DNA of 64,000 nt from Bacillus sp. sid0103 (GTDB lineage: Bacteria > Bacillota > Bacilli > Bacillales_B > DSM-18226): contig NZ_JAHUWN010000033.1 of assembly GCF_019219025.1 (NCBI RefSeq), positions 1-64,000 of the forward strand. Direction: 5' to 3'. The translations under genes were made by a program, and so were the position numbers. This document shows, piece by piece, positions 1 through 8,209 of the stretch. Under the pieces are notes generated by a model. That model searched no databases, was not told the DNA's origin, and saw only the letters and a list, made by a program, of their open reading frames with translations. Position 1 is the first letter of the stretch. Each line of letters begins with the position of its first letter.

Positions 1-29
1 TAAAAGAAAAAAATAGTTAGGGAAAATAG

Positions 30-78
30 AAATAGGCAACTTCTTGCAAAAATCATACAAGAAGTTGCCTATTTTTTT
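30..78. terminator. Rho-independent terminator
   Basis: A 17-bp perfect inverted repeat (arms 30-46 and 58-74) with an 11-base loop is followed by a T run on the + strand. A run of A before it makes it plausible in both directions. It would end transcription entering from before the window. Confidence 0.75.
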
Positions 79-293
79 TAGATAACACATAAATCATAAA
101 AAAAGGAATGTTTTTCAGTGCCCTCGTACAATACCGAGGTCATCTGTTAACTGCATAGGCTCTTTTATTAAACTGTCCATATTAAAGGTTACAGTTCATA
201 CAAGGAATTGTGTCTTTTTAAGTTATCATCGTGTCTTAATAATTTAGTAATGCATAATTGACCCAAAAGGCGAAGTAAAAGGAGGAAATAAAA

Positions 294-625
294 ATGAGTT
301 TTGAAAAATTACCAACAATCGAAGGCGGTAGCGGTGGATGCGCTTGTTGTGGGTACCAGTATTCACATTTACCATTACAAAGTTTAATTGCAGTAGGTTT
401 TGGTCATGCGGCGGTAACGAAAAACGGTGAAGAAGTATACACGAAATGGATGCAGAATTTAAAAATGAAGATTTATGGACAGCGCAAGACGCAGAAAACT
501 TAGCAAAAAAAGAACCTAACAACGATTGGAGAATACACCTTGTTGCTCCATTAAGTGAAAGACATTACCAACGTCAAGAAGATGGTTTGTGGGTTCTATA
601 TAAAAAAGGAATCGGCTTTGCTTAA
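294..625 (+). pseudogene. Frameshifted conserved hypothetical protein with CACC motif
   Basis: A good ribosome site (AAAGGAGG, about 279-286) precedes an ATG that opens a frame of 69 codons. The natural continuation lies in another frame: from 446 it reads MDAEFKNEDLWTAQDAEN and runs to a stop at 625. Joining the two frames gives a protein of about 110 aa, so one indel near 440-450 has broken it. The N-terminal part carries a GGCACCGY cysteine motif that could bind metal. I do not recognise a named family. The damage may be real or a sequencing error. Confidence 0.6.
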
Positions 626-696
626 TGCATCTGTCGAACATAATATGCAGTAGCTTATTCAAGAATCGGGCGCTTTAATTGAGCAAGATAATTATT

Positions 697-734
697 ATAG
701 ACTGATCGGTTTTTACCGTTCAGTCTATTTTTTT
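697..734 (+). terminator. Rho-independent terminator
   Basis: Inverted repeat of 14 bp with one mismatch (697-710 and 715-728), a TTTT loop and a following T run. It closes the broken gene at 294-625. Confidence 0.7.
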
Positions 735-1019
735 CAATTAGGCTTACCCTATTGAGAAAATACCGATTTATCAGAATTGTTTAAATGGTATTTACTCCCA
801 TAGTGACCCCTCATCCTTCGAATCGTTTCCGTACCCCTTTTTCAACTTCCGTTAAGATTTTTTATGTAAACTAGCTTTGCATACGATATTCACGCGAAAA
901 TAAGGTCATTCTTGTTCAATTAACGTAGCAGTTATCTACAGTATCAGCAACAAAATGTTGATGTGATGCACCTTTTATCTTTGTTTATATGTATCCATAG
1001 ATAAGCGTTTAAGAACTTG

Positions 1020-1110
1020 ACTTGGAGCCTCTGTGGGTACGATTTGTCTTGAAAGGCTGAAGCAGTTATTTCATCAGGCAGCCAAGCCTATCATACCCAC
1101 CCCTCCAAGT
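1020..1110 (+). ncRNA. Structured leader upstream of IS110 transposase (bridge RNA candidate)
   Basis: Nested complementary arms are visible: ACTTGGAG (1020-1027) pairs with CTCCAAGT (1103-1110), GTGGGTA (1033-1039) with TACCCAC (1094-1100), and GGCTG (1055-1059) with CAGCC (1079-1083). No ORF covers the segment. Members of the IS110 group encode their guide (bridge) RNA in the non-coding end upstream of the transposase, and this element sits about 250 bp before that gene. The structure is seen in the sequence; the bridge RNA identity is inference. Confidence 0.4.
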
Positions 1111-1358
1111 AAAGTCCTATATTTGTTTACGTTGAAAACTATAAATACTTACTGTAGATAATGCTTCTACAAAGATAGAAAACTAGCATTTTTCGTATCT
1201 TTACTTACTTTGAATACGGTGGAAATTCATACTGTAGATAATGGCAGTTTAGCATTCCTGTAGAGAGTTAATTATTGACTTTGATAAAAAAGGAGCTCCT
1301 CAGTAAGATATGAGTATAGACACCACTCTAACTCAAAACCTTAGGAGGAACCCCTACT

Positions 1359-2633
1359 ATGAAGTTTAAAATGCAAGACAAACAAAATCAACTAATAGAA
1401 AGAATTTCCGATAAACACCTCGTTGTTGGTGTGGACATTGCTCAACAATTTCATGTCGCTCGAGCAGTGAATTTCCGTTGAATTGTAGTCGGCGATCCTC
1501 TCACATTTGAAAATAGCGAAGAGGGATATACTATTTTATTGCACTGGATTAACAAATTAAAAAGGACAAATAACTTAGTTACAACTATAGTCGGCATGGA
1601 GCCTATGGGACATTACTGGATTAATCTATCAAAATGGCTTTTCGAACAGAATATTGATGTTGTAACAGTAAATCCCTACCATGTAAAAAGGAATAAAGAG
1701 AATCGAGATAATACCCAGTCAAAAAGCGATAAAAAAGATGCACTAGTTATCGCTGATATGGTGAAGAATGGTTACTATTCCATCGTTCGTCCAACTTCTG
1801 AATCATTTGAAGAACTTCGAGTTCTTATGTCTAACCGTGATGTGATTGTTAAGCGTCTTGTTAGTTCAATCAACCAATTAAATCGTTGGGTAGATGTTGT
1901 CTTTCCAGAGCTCCGACAAGTTTTTAAAGACGTGAAAGGTAAAGGGGCAATCGCAACCCTTCGCTTATTTCCTACCCCGATGGAATTGCGTTCAATGCAA
2001 CCTCAAAACGTGGTTATCGGGTGGAAGTCACTGATGAAGAGACAGCCTGGATTAAAAAAGGCCCAATTACTTATTCATTTAGCTAAACGTTCGATTGGTA
2101 CTAAGCAAGCACTTGATGCTTATAAATTTCATCTACAACAATTACTAGAGGAATTTGACCTCGCAACAACACAACTCGAAAGAGTTGAAAAACAAGTCAC
2201 AGAAGTACTTAAACAAATTCCTTATGCTAATCAATTGCTTACCATTAAAGGAATTAGTGAGATTTCATTGGCAGGTATATTAGGTGAAGCTGGAGATTTA
2301 AGCGGCTTTGCCCACGGCAATTCTTTACTACGTCATGCAGGATTACACCTAGCTGAAGCAAGTTCGGGAAAGTGGAAAGGTCAAATTGTCATTTCTAAAC
2401 GTGGAAGATCTAGACTTCGGCGTTTTCTCTACTTAGCGACGATGAGCCTTGTCATGAATAACCCTGAGTTTAAAGCCTTACACACCTCAAATGTTAAGGT
2501 AAAAAAAATAAAGAAGATGAAATCAATTATGAAATTGGTTGGTAAACTAGCTAGGATATTTGTAGGAATAGCCAAACGAAATGAATCCTATTGTCCAGAA
2601 AAATTACAACCTTTAACTTCCCTAGCAGCTTAA
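1359..2633 (+). pseudogene. IS110-family transposase with in-frame TGA at codon 41
   Basis: The full frame starts at ATG 1359 behind a strong AGGAGG (1342-1347) and encodes a 424-aa IS110-family DEDD transposase. Visible family marks are VGVDIAQ near residue 25 (first Asp), the GMEPMGHYW block (Glu), KSDKKDA (Asp pair), and the C-terminal transposase_20-type domain with SSGKWKGQ and RSRLRRF. Codon 41 is TGA (1479-1481), one base away from GGA (Gly), so the catalytic N-terminus is cut off unless the stop is read through. The uninterrupted part begins at TTG 1539. Everything downstream of the stop looks intact, so the mutation is probably recent. Confidence 0.85.
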
Positions 2634-2748
2634 GAATTAATAGATTCTTAGAAACACTTACGAGTTTCCCCGAAAGGGTATACTTCAATAAATAAGAATA
2701 AGAATAAGAATAAAGAGTGATTGTTAGCTTTGCACTTATCGAATGTTG

Positions 2749-3062
2749 GCTTATTCGCAGGATTTCAAATATGTACGGAGTACCAGATTTATTGAACAAA
2801 AGGGCACTGACCCATCCCGTTAGCATAACTGGCCTCCACCCCTTGGATAGGCATGACGAAGGAATGATAGGGCAAATGACCCGTTGAGACATGGGAGGGA
2901 AAGCCTCCAGGGGCAGCGGGGAGAATGTACATCATATGGTAAAATATGGAGTTAGATAATACTCCTTTATTTCACTATGCCTTCACGGAGCCATAATGAT
3001 CTGAACTCATTTCATTTAATCGTTAAATCCATATCAAGGGTTATGAAATCCTGCGAATAAGC
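2749..3062. mobile_element. 314-bp element with 19-bp perfect terminal inverted repeats
   Basis: The sequence GCTTATTCGCAGGATTTCA (2749-2767) reappears exactly inverted at 3044-3062. The interior holds no convincing ORF but has local hairpins, for example GGAGG-GAAAG-CCTCC around 2894-2910 and GGAGT-loop-ACTCC around 2948-2964. Size and ends suggest a MITE-like non-autonomous element, or a non-coding end of another insertion sequence. No clear target duplication is visible at the flanks. Confidence 0.55.
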
Positions 3063-3193
3063 GAGTATTCGTGAGAAAATCGTATTAAACTGAGGGAGTT
3101 CAATAAGGATAGACCCTTAACCACAACCATCTAGTTGAATACTCTTTTTCAAAATTGTAAACAATATCTTTAAAATCAAAGGAGAGAAACGAC

Positions 3194-3316
3194 ATGGAAG
3201 AAGAAGGCCTTTTAGAGAAACTGAAATACCCAATTTCAATGATGATATTATTACCATTGAGTGCCTTTACATTGTATATGGGCATATCGAGTATTCTACT
3301 AATTGTAATATTTTAG
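3194..3316 (+). CDS. Small membrane protein, 40 aa
   Basis: An ATG is preceded by AAAGGAGAG (3179-3187) at good spacing. The product starts with the acidic MEEEGLLEKLKYP, followed by two hydrophobic stretches, which suggests a short membrane peptide with a hairpin or a single bent helix. I do not recognise a family. It lies just beyond the 314-bp inverted-repeat element and has no operon partner. The strong ribosome site is the main support for calling it. Confidence 0.5.
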   Translation: MEEEGLLEKLKYPISMMILLPLSAFTLYMGISSILLIVIF

Positions 3317-3420
3317 TCTTATTAGTAAGCAATTTTATTTTCCCATTATTGTTATTGAATTCTTGCTAGACATAAAATAGATAGAATTTAAAAATGAACT
3401 TTTTTATATTTCATGAACAA

Positions 3421-3996
3421 TTAATTAAAATACAATCCTTTTCCAACAGGTTTCACAGTTTCTAGTACGGTGTTTACCATATCTTCACTTACTAGGGTTC
3501 TAATAATCCAAGCTGAAAGATCCTGAGCAGCTAAGCAACCAGCAGCGGTTGAAACATTTCCATTATTAACAAAACTTTGTTCAATAACTTCTACATCAAA
3601 TTTTTTAAGTTGTTCAACTACCGTTGGATAAGTAGTAGCCTTTAGACCTTTTAACAACCCTTTAGCTCCTAAAATTAAAGCTCCAGAACACATGGATCCA
3701 ATCAATTGACTTTTTGGGTTGAAGTTTATTTTATTTAAATACTGTTGATTTTCAAATAAATCCTGAACCCCTTTACCACTTGCTAATATAACAGCATCAG
3801 CTGATGGAATCTCAGATATATCCCCTGTCATTGGAATTCTTAATCCAGCCATAGAAATATGTGTTTTATCAGTTCCTAGAAGTTGGACATCCCAATCACT
3901 AATACCACCAACCAAACGTACACGATTTAACAAATCCCAAGGTAAAAATACATCAATATCTGTAAAATTATCAAAACAGACGATAGCAATGTTCAA
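3421..3996 (-). CDS. DJ-1/PfpI family protein (class I glutamine amidotransferase-like)
   Basis: The protein has the DJ-1/PfpI fold signature: an N-terminal IAIVCFDNFTDIDVFLPWDLL segment and a nucleophile elbow GSMCSGALILG, with the cysteine at about residue 103. The family includes chaperones, glyoxalase III-type deglycases and AraC-linked regulators; the activity here cannot be assigned. The frame is open from ATG 4011, but the GGAGG lies inside that ATG-GAG-GAG stretch, so the TTG at 3996 eight bases downstream is the better start (191 aa). It is monocistronic and convergent with the glyoxalase-like gene region. Confidence 0.8.
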   Translation of the reverse strand: MNIAIVCFDNFTDIDVFLPWDLLNRVRLVGGISDWDVQLLGTDKTHISMAGLRIPMTGDISEIPSADAVILASGKGVQDLFENQQYLNKINFNPKSQLIGSMCSGALILGAKGLLKGLKATTYPTVVEQLKKFDVEVIEQSFVNNGNVSTAAGCLAAQDLSAWIIRTLVSEDMVNTVLETVKPVGKGLYFN

Positions 3997-4297
3997 ATTT
4001 AACTCCTCCATTTAACCGAATTAGCTTTTCAAATTTATTCCATTAAAATACAATTCCTTATTCAATCTGCTTCGTAATTTTGAGTACATTTTTTCAAAAT
4101 CTCTTCTCTATTTTAACATATATATCCAATTTTGTATCCAAAAATGTATCGAAAACGGACGTTTATGGGGCTGGGTATATTGACTAGATACCTGAGTAAT
4201 TTCAATATGCACTCCACAATTTGGCACTTTTTGTTAAGCTGTTTTCGTATAGATTGTTGCTCTTGTATAATATTTTTGTAAGATATAAACGTGCGAA

Positions 4298-4675
4298 ATG
4301 GCGATGAAAGGTATGAAAATCAAAAAAATCGTAAATAGGATTTATGTGAACGACCTAGAAAAAGCTGTCCAGTTTTACGAAGGACTGTTTCAAACCAAAG
4401 CAACAAGATTCAACTATTGGAGTACAGGATTGGACATTGCTGCTTTAGGAGACTTTCTGCTTATTAGTGGGACAGATGAAGCTTTGGCAAATGTACGAGA
4501 TACCCCTATCTGTTTCTTGGTAGATGATATTCACGCTTATAAAACTTGGCTGTTGGAGAATGGTGCCGTAATACGTCAAGATATTACGAAAGACTTTTCA
4601 GGCTTCAACATGATTGTACAACAACCAGATGGTACGGTAGTTGAATATGTGGAACACACCTTTATTACTAAGTAA
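4298..4675 (+). CDS. VOC-superfamily (glyoxalase/bleomycin-resistance fold) protein
   Basis: This 125-aa protein has the single-domain VOC pattern: a first beta strand IVNRIYVNDLEKAVQFYEGLF and a closing strand GFNMIVQQPDGTVVEYVEH, whose last glutamate is a usual metal ligand. Members are metal-dependent dioxygenases, isomerases or antibiotic-binding proteins, so substrate and reaction are open. Start choice is uncertain because ATGs at 4298, 4304 and 4313 are in frame and no clear ribosome site precedes the first. No operon partner is visible. Confidence 0.75.
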   Translation: MAMKGMKIKKIVNRIYVNDLEKAVQFYEGLFQTKATRFNYWSTGLDIAALGDFLLISGTDEALANVRDTPICFLVDDIHAYKTWLLENGAVIRQDITKDFSGFNMIVQQPDGTVVEYVEHTFITK

Positions 4676-4813
4676 AGAGCAAATATTACACTTAGTTAGG
4701 CGAATACTCAAATAGGCTTCGCCCTTACGATTCTTTTTGAACCTATTAGTTCCATTTTTCAACAAACAGCATGTTAGTCCTGAGAAAAAAATCATTGAGA
4801 AAACAGCCGTTTA

Positions 4814-4951
4814 TTATGACAATTTTAACTTGATAGGTATTCGTTGTTCCATATTAAGACGAAAGGTGCCATAAGGATTTACATGGTTATAGAATAAAGG
4901 CGTTAACCCTCTATTAGCTGCCTCTGCTCTTCCTAAAATATATTCAGCCAT
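4814..4951 (-). pseudogene. C-terminal relic of a Tn3-family transposase
   Basis: A 45-codon open stretch reads [15 protein letters not shown] and then a block with the pattern PLxYxHVNxxGxF, which matches the end of Tn3-family TnpA proteins (family form PLxWxHINxxGxY). The rest of the roughly 1000-aa transposase is missing. The fragment begins exactly where the neighbouring permease gene breaks off, so a transposon insertion followed by deletion probably made this junction. No full 38-bp Tn3 end is recognisable downstream. Confidence 0.5.
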
Positions 4952-5318
4952 GCACTGGCATCCCCTTTTGAATTAATCTTCTGACTACCGGGATAATTGC
5001 ACATTCACACACAGGAATAATGGCAGATGCAAGTAATGCTGTAATCATTGCAGGGATTGGCCTTTTGGGGATCAACCTCTGTATGATATCTTCGGATACA
5101 AATATTTGAATCACCGATGCCATAAATGCACCAATGACGATAAAAGGAAGTGCTTCGAGTAAAATCCCAAGAAAAACAACAAATACAGTCTTCCATTCAC
5201 CTTGAAAAATAACTTCTATGATTTGAGGGATTTCATCATTTCCAAAGAAAAAAAGATACACAATAATCAAAAATAAACCAAATAGGAATATGTCCTTTAA
5301 AGAAGATGAAATCGTCAT
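4944..5318 (-). pseudogene. Truncated permease (DUF318/UPF0718, YcgR/YraQ-like)
   Basis: The 124 aa correspond to the N-terminal part of a predicted permease with several membrane helices. It includes GEWKTVFVVFLGILLEALPF and the motif ASAIIPVCECAIIPVVRRL, which is typical of this family. Full members are around 290-340 aa; this one stops after KGMPVHG where a Tn3-type relic begins, so it is a truncated gene. A Zur-like box (5337-5351) lies just upstream of its start, and the neighbouring divergent operon is a zinc importer, so the intact ancestor was probably zinc-regulated. Confidence 0.7.
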
Positions 5319-5336
5319 AATATAGCCCCTTTTAAA

Positions 5337-5351
5337 ACGAAATGATTACGA
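5337..5351. promoter_or_regulatory. Zur-like operator for the truncated permease
   Basis: ACGAAATGATTACGA fits the 7-1-7 Zur consensus TCGTAATNATTACGA with one perfect half and two mismatches in the other. It sits about 20 bp upstream of the minus-strand permease start. Confidence 0.5.
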
Positions 5352-5443
5352 TTTATTATTACGCTTGTCTACTTTAATACATTCCTGTTTTTTTGTGAAC
5401 CAACAAAAAAGGTATCATCTGAATTGGATTTTTTCAGAAAATG

Positions 5444-5472
5444 TTGACAACATAAATCGTAATCATTACTAT
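5444..5472 (+). promoter_or_regulatory. Sigma-A promoter of the zinc transporter operon
   Basis: TTGACA (5444-5449), a 17-bp spacer and TACTAT (5467-5472) form a good vegetative promoter. The first Zur box (5457-5471) overlaps spacer and -10, so bound repressor would block polymerase. Confidence 0.6.
5457..5471. promoter_or_regulatory. Zur box 1
   Basis: TCGTAATCATTACTA differs from the Bacillus Zur consensus TCGTAATNATTACGA at one position. It overlaps the -10 of the znu-type promoter. Confidence 0.75.
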
Positions 5473-5486
5473 TATTAAAGTATAAA

Positions 5487-5501
5487 TCGTAATCGTTACG
5501 A
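5487..5501. promoter_or_regulatory. Zur box 2
   Basis: TCGTAATCGTTACGA differs from the consensus at one position. It lies 30 bp (about three helical turns) downstream of box 1, near the expected transcription start, which suits cooperative repression. Confidence 0.75.
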
Positions 5502-5551
5502 ATAACTTTTATTGTAATCTTTGAATCTAGTGTTTGAAAGGAATGGATTAA

Positions 5552-6361
5552 GTGAAAGATGCCATTACACTTAGTAACGTGAATGTCCACCTTGGAGGAG
5601 AATGGATTCTTCGAAATTTGACATTCAACGTGGCCTTTGGAGAATTTATGGGAATTATCGGTCCAAATGGAGCTGGTAAGACAACATTACTGCGGGTGTT
5701 ATTAGGAATGCTTCAACCACAGGATGGAACGGTGAAAGTAGGTGGGAAAAATATTAAGTCTGTGGGATCTTCTTTGATTGGGTACGTTCCTCAATCGCGT
5801 CAGATTGATCCTGAAACTCCCATTCAAGGGAGAGATTTTGTAAGCTTTGGATTACCGCATAAATATAGGCCTTGGCTAACAAAACAAGACCGTATACTGG
5901 TAGAAGAAGCTTTACATTTGACAGATTCAGAAAAATATTCTGATAAACCACTTAGTAAACTTTCAGGTGGCGAGAGACAACGACTGTTTTTAGCACAAGC
6001 ACTACTTCGAGACCCCAAGGTGTTATTACTCGATGAACCAACCTCTAACCTTGATCCGGGTGCTCAAGAAAACCTTGCAGCTGTCGTAGAACGAGTCAAC
6101 CGGGAACGTGGAATCAGTGTGGTATTTGTAAGTCATGATGTGAATTTAATCTCTAAATATGCGCATCAGATTTTGTACTTAACACGAGAAAAATATGTAA
6201 AAGGAACAGTTGAGGATGTAATGCAACCTGAAGTATTAACGAAGCTATATGGTGTACCGGTTGAAGTGACGAGGTCGGGTGCAAAGATTCTGATGTCCTC
6301 TCCTAATCTAATGGAACCTGTAACACCTATCTGTGTCCATCCACATCCGGAAGTTTCATAG
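5552..6361 (+). CDS. znuC: Zinc ABC transporter ATP-binding protein (ZnuC/AdcC type)
   Basis: This is the ATPase subunit of a high-affinity zinc importer. Walker A GPNGAGKTT is at residues 37-45, the Q-loop lies in VPQSRQ near 79-84, the ABC signature LSGGERQR is at 137-144, Walker B LLLDEP at 158-163 and the switch histidine is in VSHD. The length of 269 aa is typical. The start is GTG 5552 with GAAAGGA upstream. It is the first gene of an operon with znuB (8 bp on) and znuA, and two Zur boxes in front predict expression under zinc starvation. The sequence alone cannot exclude manganese, but the Zur boxes argue for zinc. Confidence 0.88.
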   Translation: MKDAITLSNVNVHLGGEWILRNLTFNVAFGEFMGIIGPNGAGKTTLLRVLLGMLQPQDGTVKVGGKNIKSVGSSLIGYVPQSRQIDPETPIQGRDFVSFGLPHKYRPWLTKQDRILVEEALHLTDSEKYSDKPLSKLSGGERQRLFLAQALLRDPKVLLLDEPTSNLDPGAQENLAAVVERVNRERGISVVFVSHDVNLISKYAHQILYLTREKYVKGTVEDVMQPEVLTKLYGVPVEVTRSGAKILMSSPNLMEPVTPICVHPHPEVS

Positions 6362-6368
6362 GAGGTAA

Positions 6369-7217
6369 ATGATGTTTCAATATGATTTTATGCAACATGC
6401 TTTTGTAGCGGGAACGATGGTTGCAATTATGTGCGGTGTTATTGGTGTCTATGTCATTGCAAGAGGTGTATCCTTCATTGCCCACATGTTCTCAGAAATC
6501 GGATTCGCTGGAGCGTCGTTCGCTATGTATATGGGTTGGAACCCTATAAACGGATTATTGCTTTTTACCACCACTAGTGCATTGGCGATTGGTCAATTGG
6601 GTACTAAAGTGTTTCGAAGAGATCTATCCATCAATGTAATCATAAGTATTTTTCTTGGACTTGGACTGCTTTTCTTATCCTTATCGACTAAGAATGCGTC
6701 AAATGCATTTTCTATCCTCTTTGGTAGTGTGTTAAGTATCAGTACCCAGCAAGTTTGGGAGGTTTTAGGTTTATCCATCGTGGTATTAGTTCTGCTCTTA
6801 ATAGGGTTTAAAATGTTAAATTTTGACTCCTTTGATCCTTTGGGTGCTGAGGCTGCAGGTTTGCCCGTTCGTGTAATTTCAATTTCATTTTTACTGATTC
6901 TCTCTATTGCAGTGGTTGGTGCTGTACAAATTGTAGGTGCCCTTCTTGTATTCACCCTGATGACCACGCCCGCTGCAACAGCTCGTCATTTGAGTCAAAA
7001 AGTGTCTCGAATGATTCTATCTTCTGTTCTTCTTGCTGTTATCGGGTTATGGTTGGGACTAGTGATTGGATATTATACGAATCTACCAGTTAGTTTCTTT
7101 ATTACCGCTATACAAGCAATTTTTTATTTTGCTGCACTAGGTTGGAGGAACTACCGTGAGCGAATACGGACAAAAGGGTCTTTAGATAAAATCAGTACAA
7201 AGTCTTTTGTATCTTAA
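6369..7217 (+). CDS. znuB: Zinc ABC transporter permease (ZnuB/AdcB type)
   Basis: The 282-aa hydrophobic protein belongs to the ABC-3 permease family, with about eight or nine membrane helices. Typical blocks are VYVIARGVSFIAHMFSEIGF near the N-terminus and SIAVVGAVQIVGALLVFTLM followed by TTPAATARHLS later. AGGAGG at 6360-6365 directly precedes ATG 6369; a second ATG at 6372 is equally possible. It forms the membrane channel for the ATPase upstream and the lipoprotein downstream. Confidence 0.88.
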   Translation: MMFQYDFMQHAFVAGTMVAIMCGVIGVYVIARGVSFIAHMFSEIGFAGASFAMYMGWNPINGLLLFTTTSALAIGQLGTKVFRRDLSINVIISIFLGLGLLFLSLSTKNASNAFSILFGSVLSISTQQVWEVLGLSIVVLVLLLIGFKMLNFDSFDPLGAEAAGLPVRVISISFLLILSIAVVGAVQIVGALLVFTLMTTPAATARHLSQKVSRMILSSVLLAVIGLWLGLVIGYYTNLPVSFFITAIQAIFYFAALGWRNYRERIRTKGSLDKISTKSFVS

Positions 7218-7265
7218 TCAATTTAATTATGGAATAAATATTTAAAATAGAGGAGAAATCTTAAA

Positions 7266-8198
7266 ATGGAAAACAAAATCATGCGAAAAAAATGGTATTC
7301 AATTTTAGCTGTAGGATGTTCTGCTTCCCTTTTACTTCTGTCAGGTTGTGCTGATACTACAAAAAAAACAACTTCGGCACCAGCTTATTCCGATAATAAA
7401 ATCAAAATCGTGGCTGCTGAGAATTTTTACGGGGAAGTAGCAAAAGCTGTAGGCGGAAATCGTGTAGAAGTTATGTCTATATTGGATAACCCTAACGCTG
7501 ATCCACATGATTATGAGCCTACTGCTGAAACCTCTAAGTTAGTTAATGATGCACAAGTTATCATTTTTAATGGAGCTGGATATGATGAGTGGATGGATAA
7601 GGTGATCAAATCTTCATCTTCTTCTAATTCAAAATCAGTCATCAAAGTAGCTGAGGACCTTATGGGGAAAAAAGAAGGAGATAATGAACATGTTTGGTAT
7701 GATCCAACAACCATGCCTAAATTAGCAACCAAAATGGCGGATAATTTATCCAAACTAGATCCAACCCAAAAGGAAGCTTTTAATAAAAGAGCCCAAACTT
7801 ATATAAAATCGCTTGATCCATTAAAAGAGAAAGTTCAAAAACTGAAGCAAGAATCTGCAACTAATATAAGTGTTTCTGAACCAATCTTTGACTACATGGC
7901 TCAAGCTTTAAATTTAAAGATTAATGATTCTAAGTTTGCTAGAGCAATTGACGAGGGTACTGATCCAGCTCCATCGGATATCGCAGCATTGCAAAATGAT
8001 TTAAATGGAAGGAAAGTTAAATTACTTGTCCATAATACTCAAAATTCAACTCCGGTGGTAGATAATATCGTTAAACTTGCAAATTCCAACAGTATACCAA
8101 TTGTAAAGGTAACCGAGACTGAGCCAAAAGGGAAAAATTATCTCCAATGGATGGTAGATCAACTGGAGGATGTTGCTAAAGTAATAGAAAGTAAGTAA
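7266..8198 (+). CDS. znuA: Zinc-binding lipoprotein of ABC transporter (ZnuA/AdcA-like)
   Basis: A lipoprotein signal ends in LLLSGC with the lipid-carrying Cys at residue 28. The mature part is a cluster A-I metal-binding protein with ligands in DPHDYEP (His81) and EHVWYDP (His142). At the usual third histidine the sequence reads SVSEPIFDYM, so Glu205 takes that place, and the typical His-rich loop is absent. GAGGAG lies 8-10 bases before ATG 7266. The operon end is followed at once by the broken end of an IS21 element, and no terminator is visible between them. Confidence 0.82.
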   Translation: MENKIMRKKWYSILAVGCSASLLLLSGCADTTKKTTSAPAYSDNKIKIVAAENFYGEVAKAVGGNRVEVMSILDNPNADPHDYEPTAETSKLVNDAQVIIFNGAGYDEWMDKVIKSSSSSNSKSVIKVAEDLMGKKEGDNEHVWYDPTTMPKLATKMADNLSKLDPTQKEAFNKRAQTYIKSLDPLKEKVQKLKQESATNISVSEPIFDYMAQALNLKINDSKFARAIDEGTDPAPSDIAALQNDLNGRKVKLLVHNTQNSTPVVDNIVKLANSNSIPIVKVTETEPKGKNYLQWMVDQLEDVAKVIESK

Positions 8199-8209
8199 CT
8201 TGGAGATGG

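Noticed and set aside
2551..2892. 113-aa ORF on the minus strand
   Set aside because: It overlaps the IS110 transposase end and runs through a TCTTATTCTTATTC repeat into the inverted-repeat element. No ribosome site or natural composition.
2749..3062. Group II intron or IS605 guide RNA
   Set aside because: I could not place intron boundary motifs or a TnpB/IscB gene, and the perfect 19-bp inverted ends argue for a different type of element.
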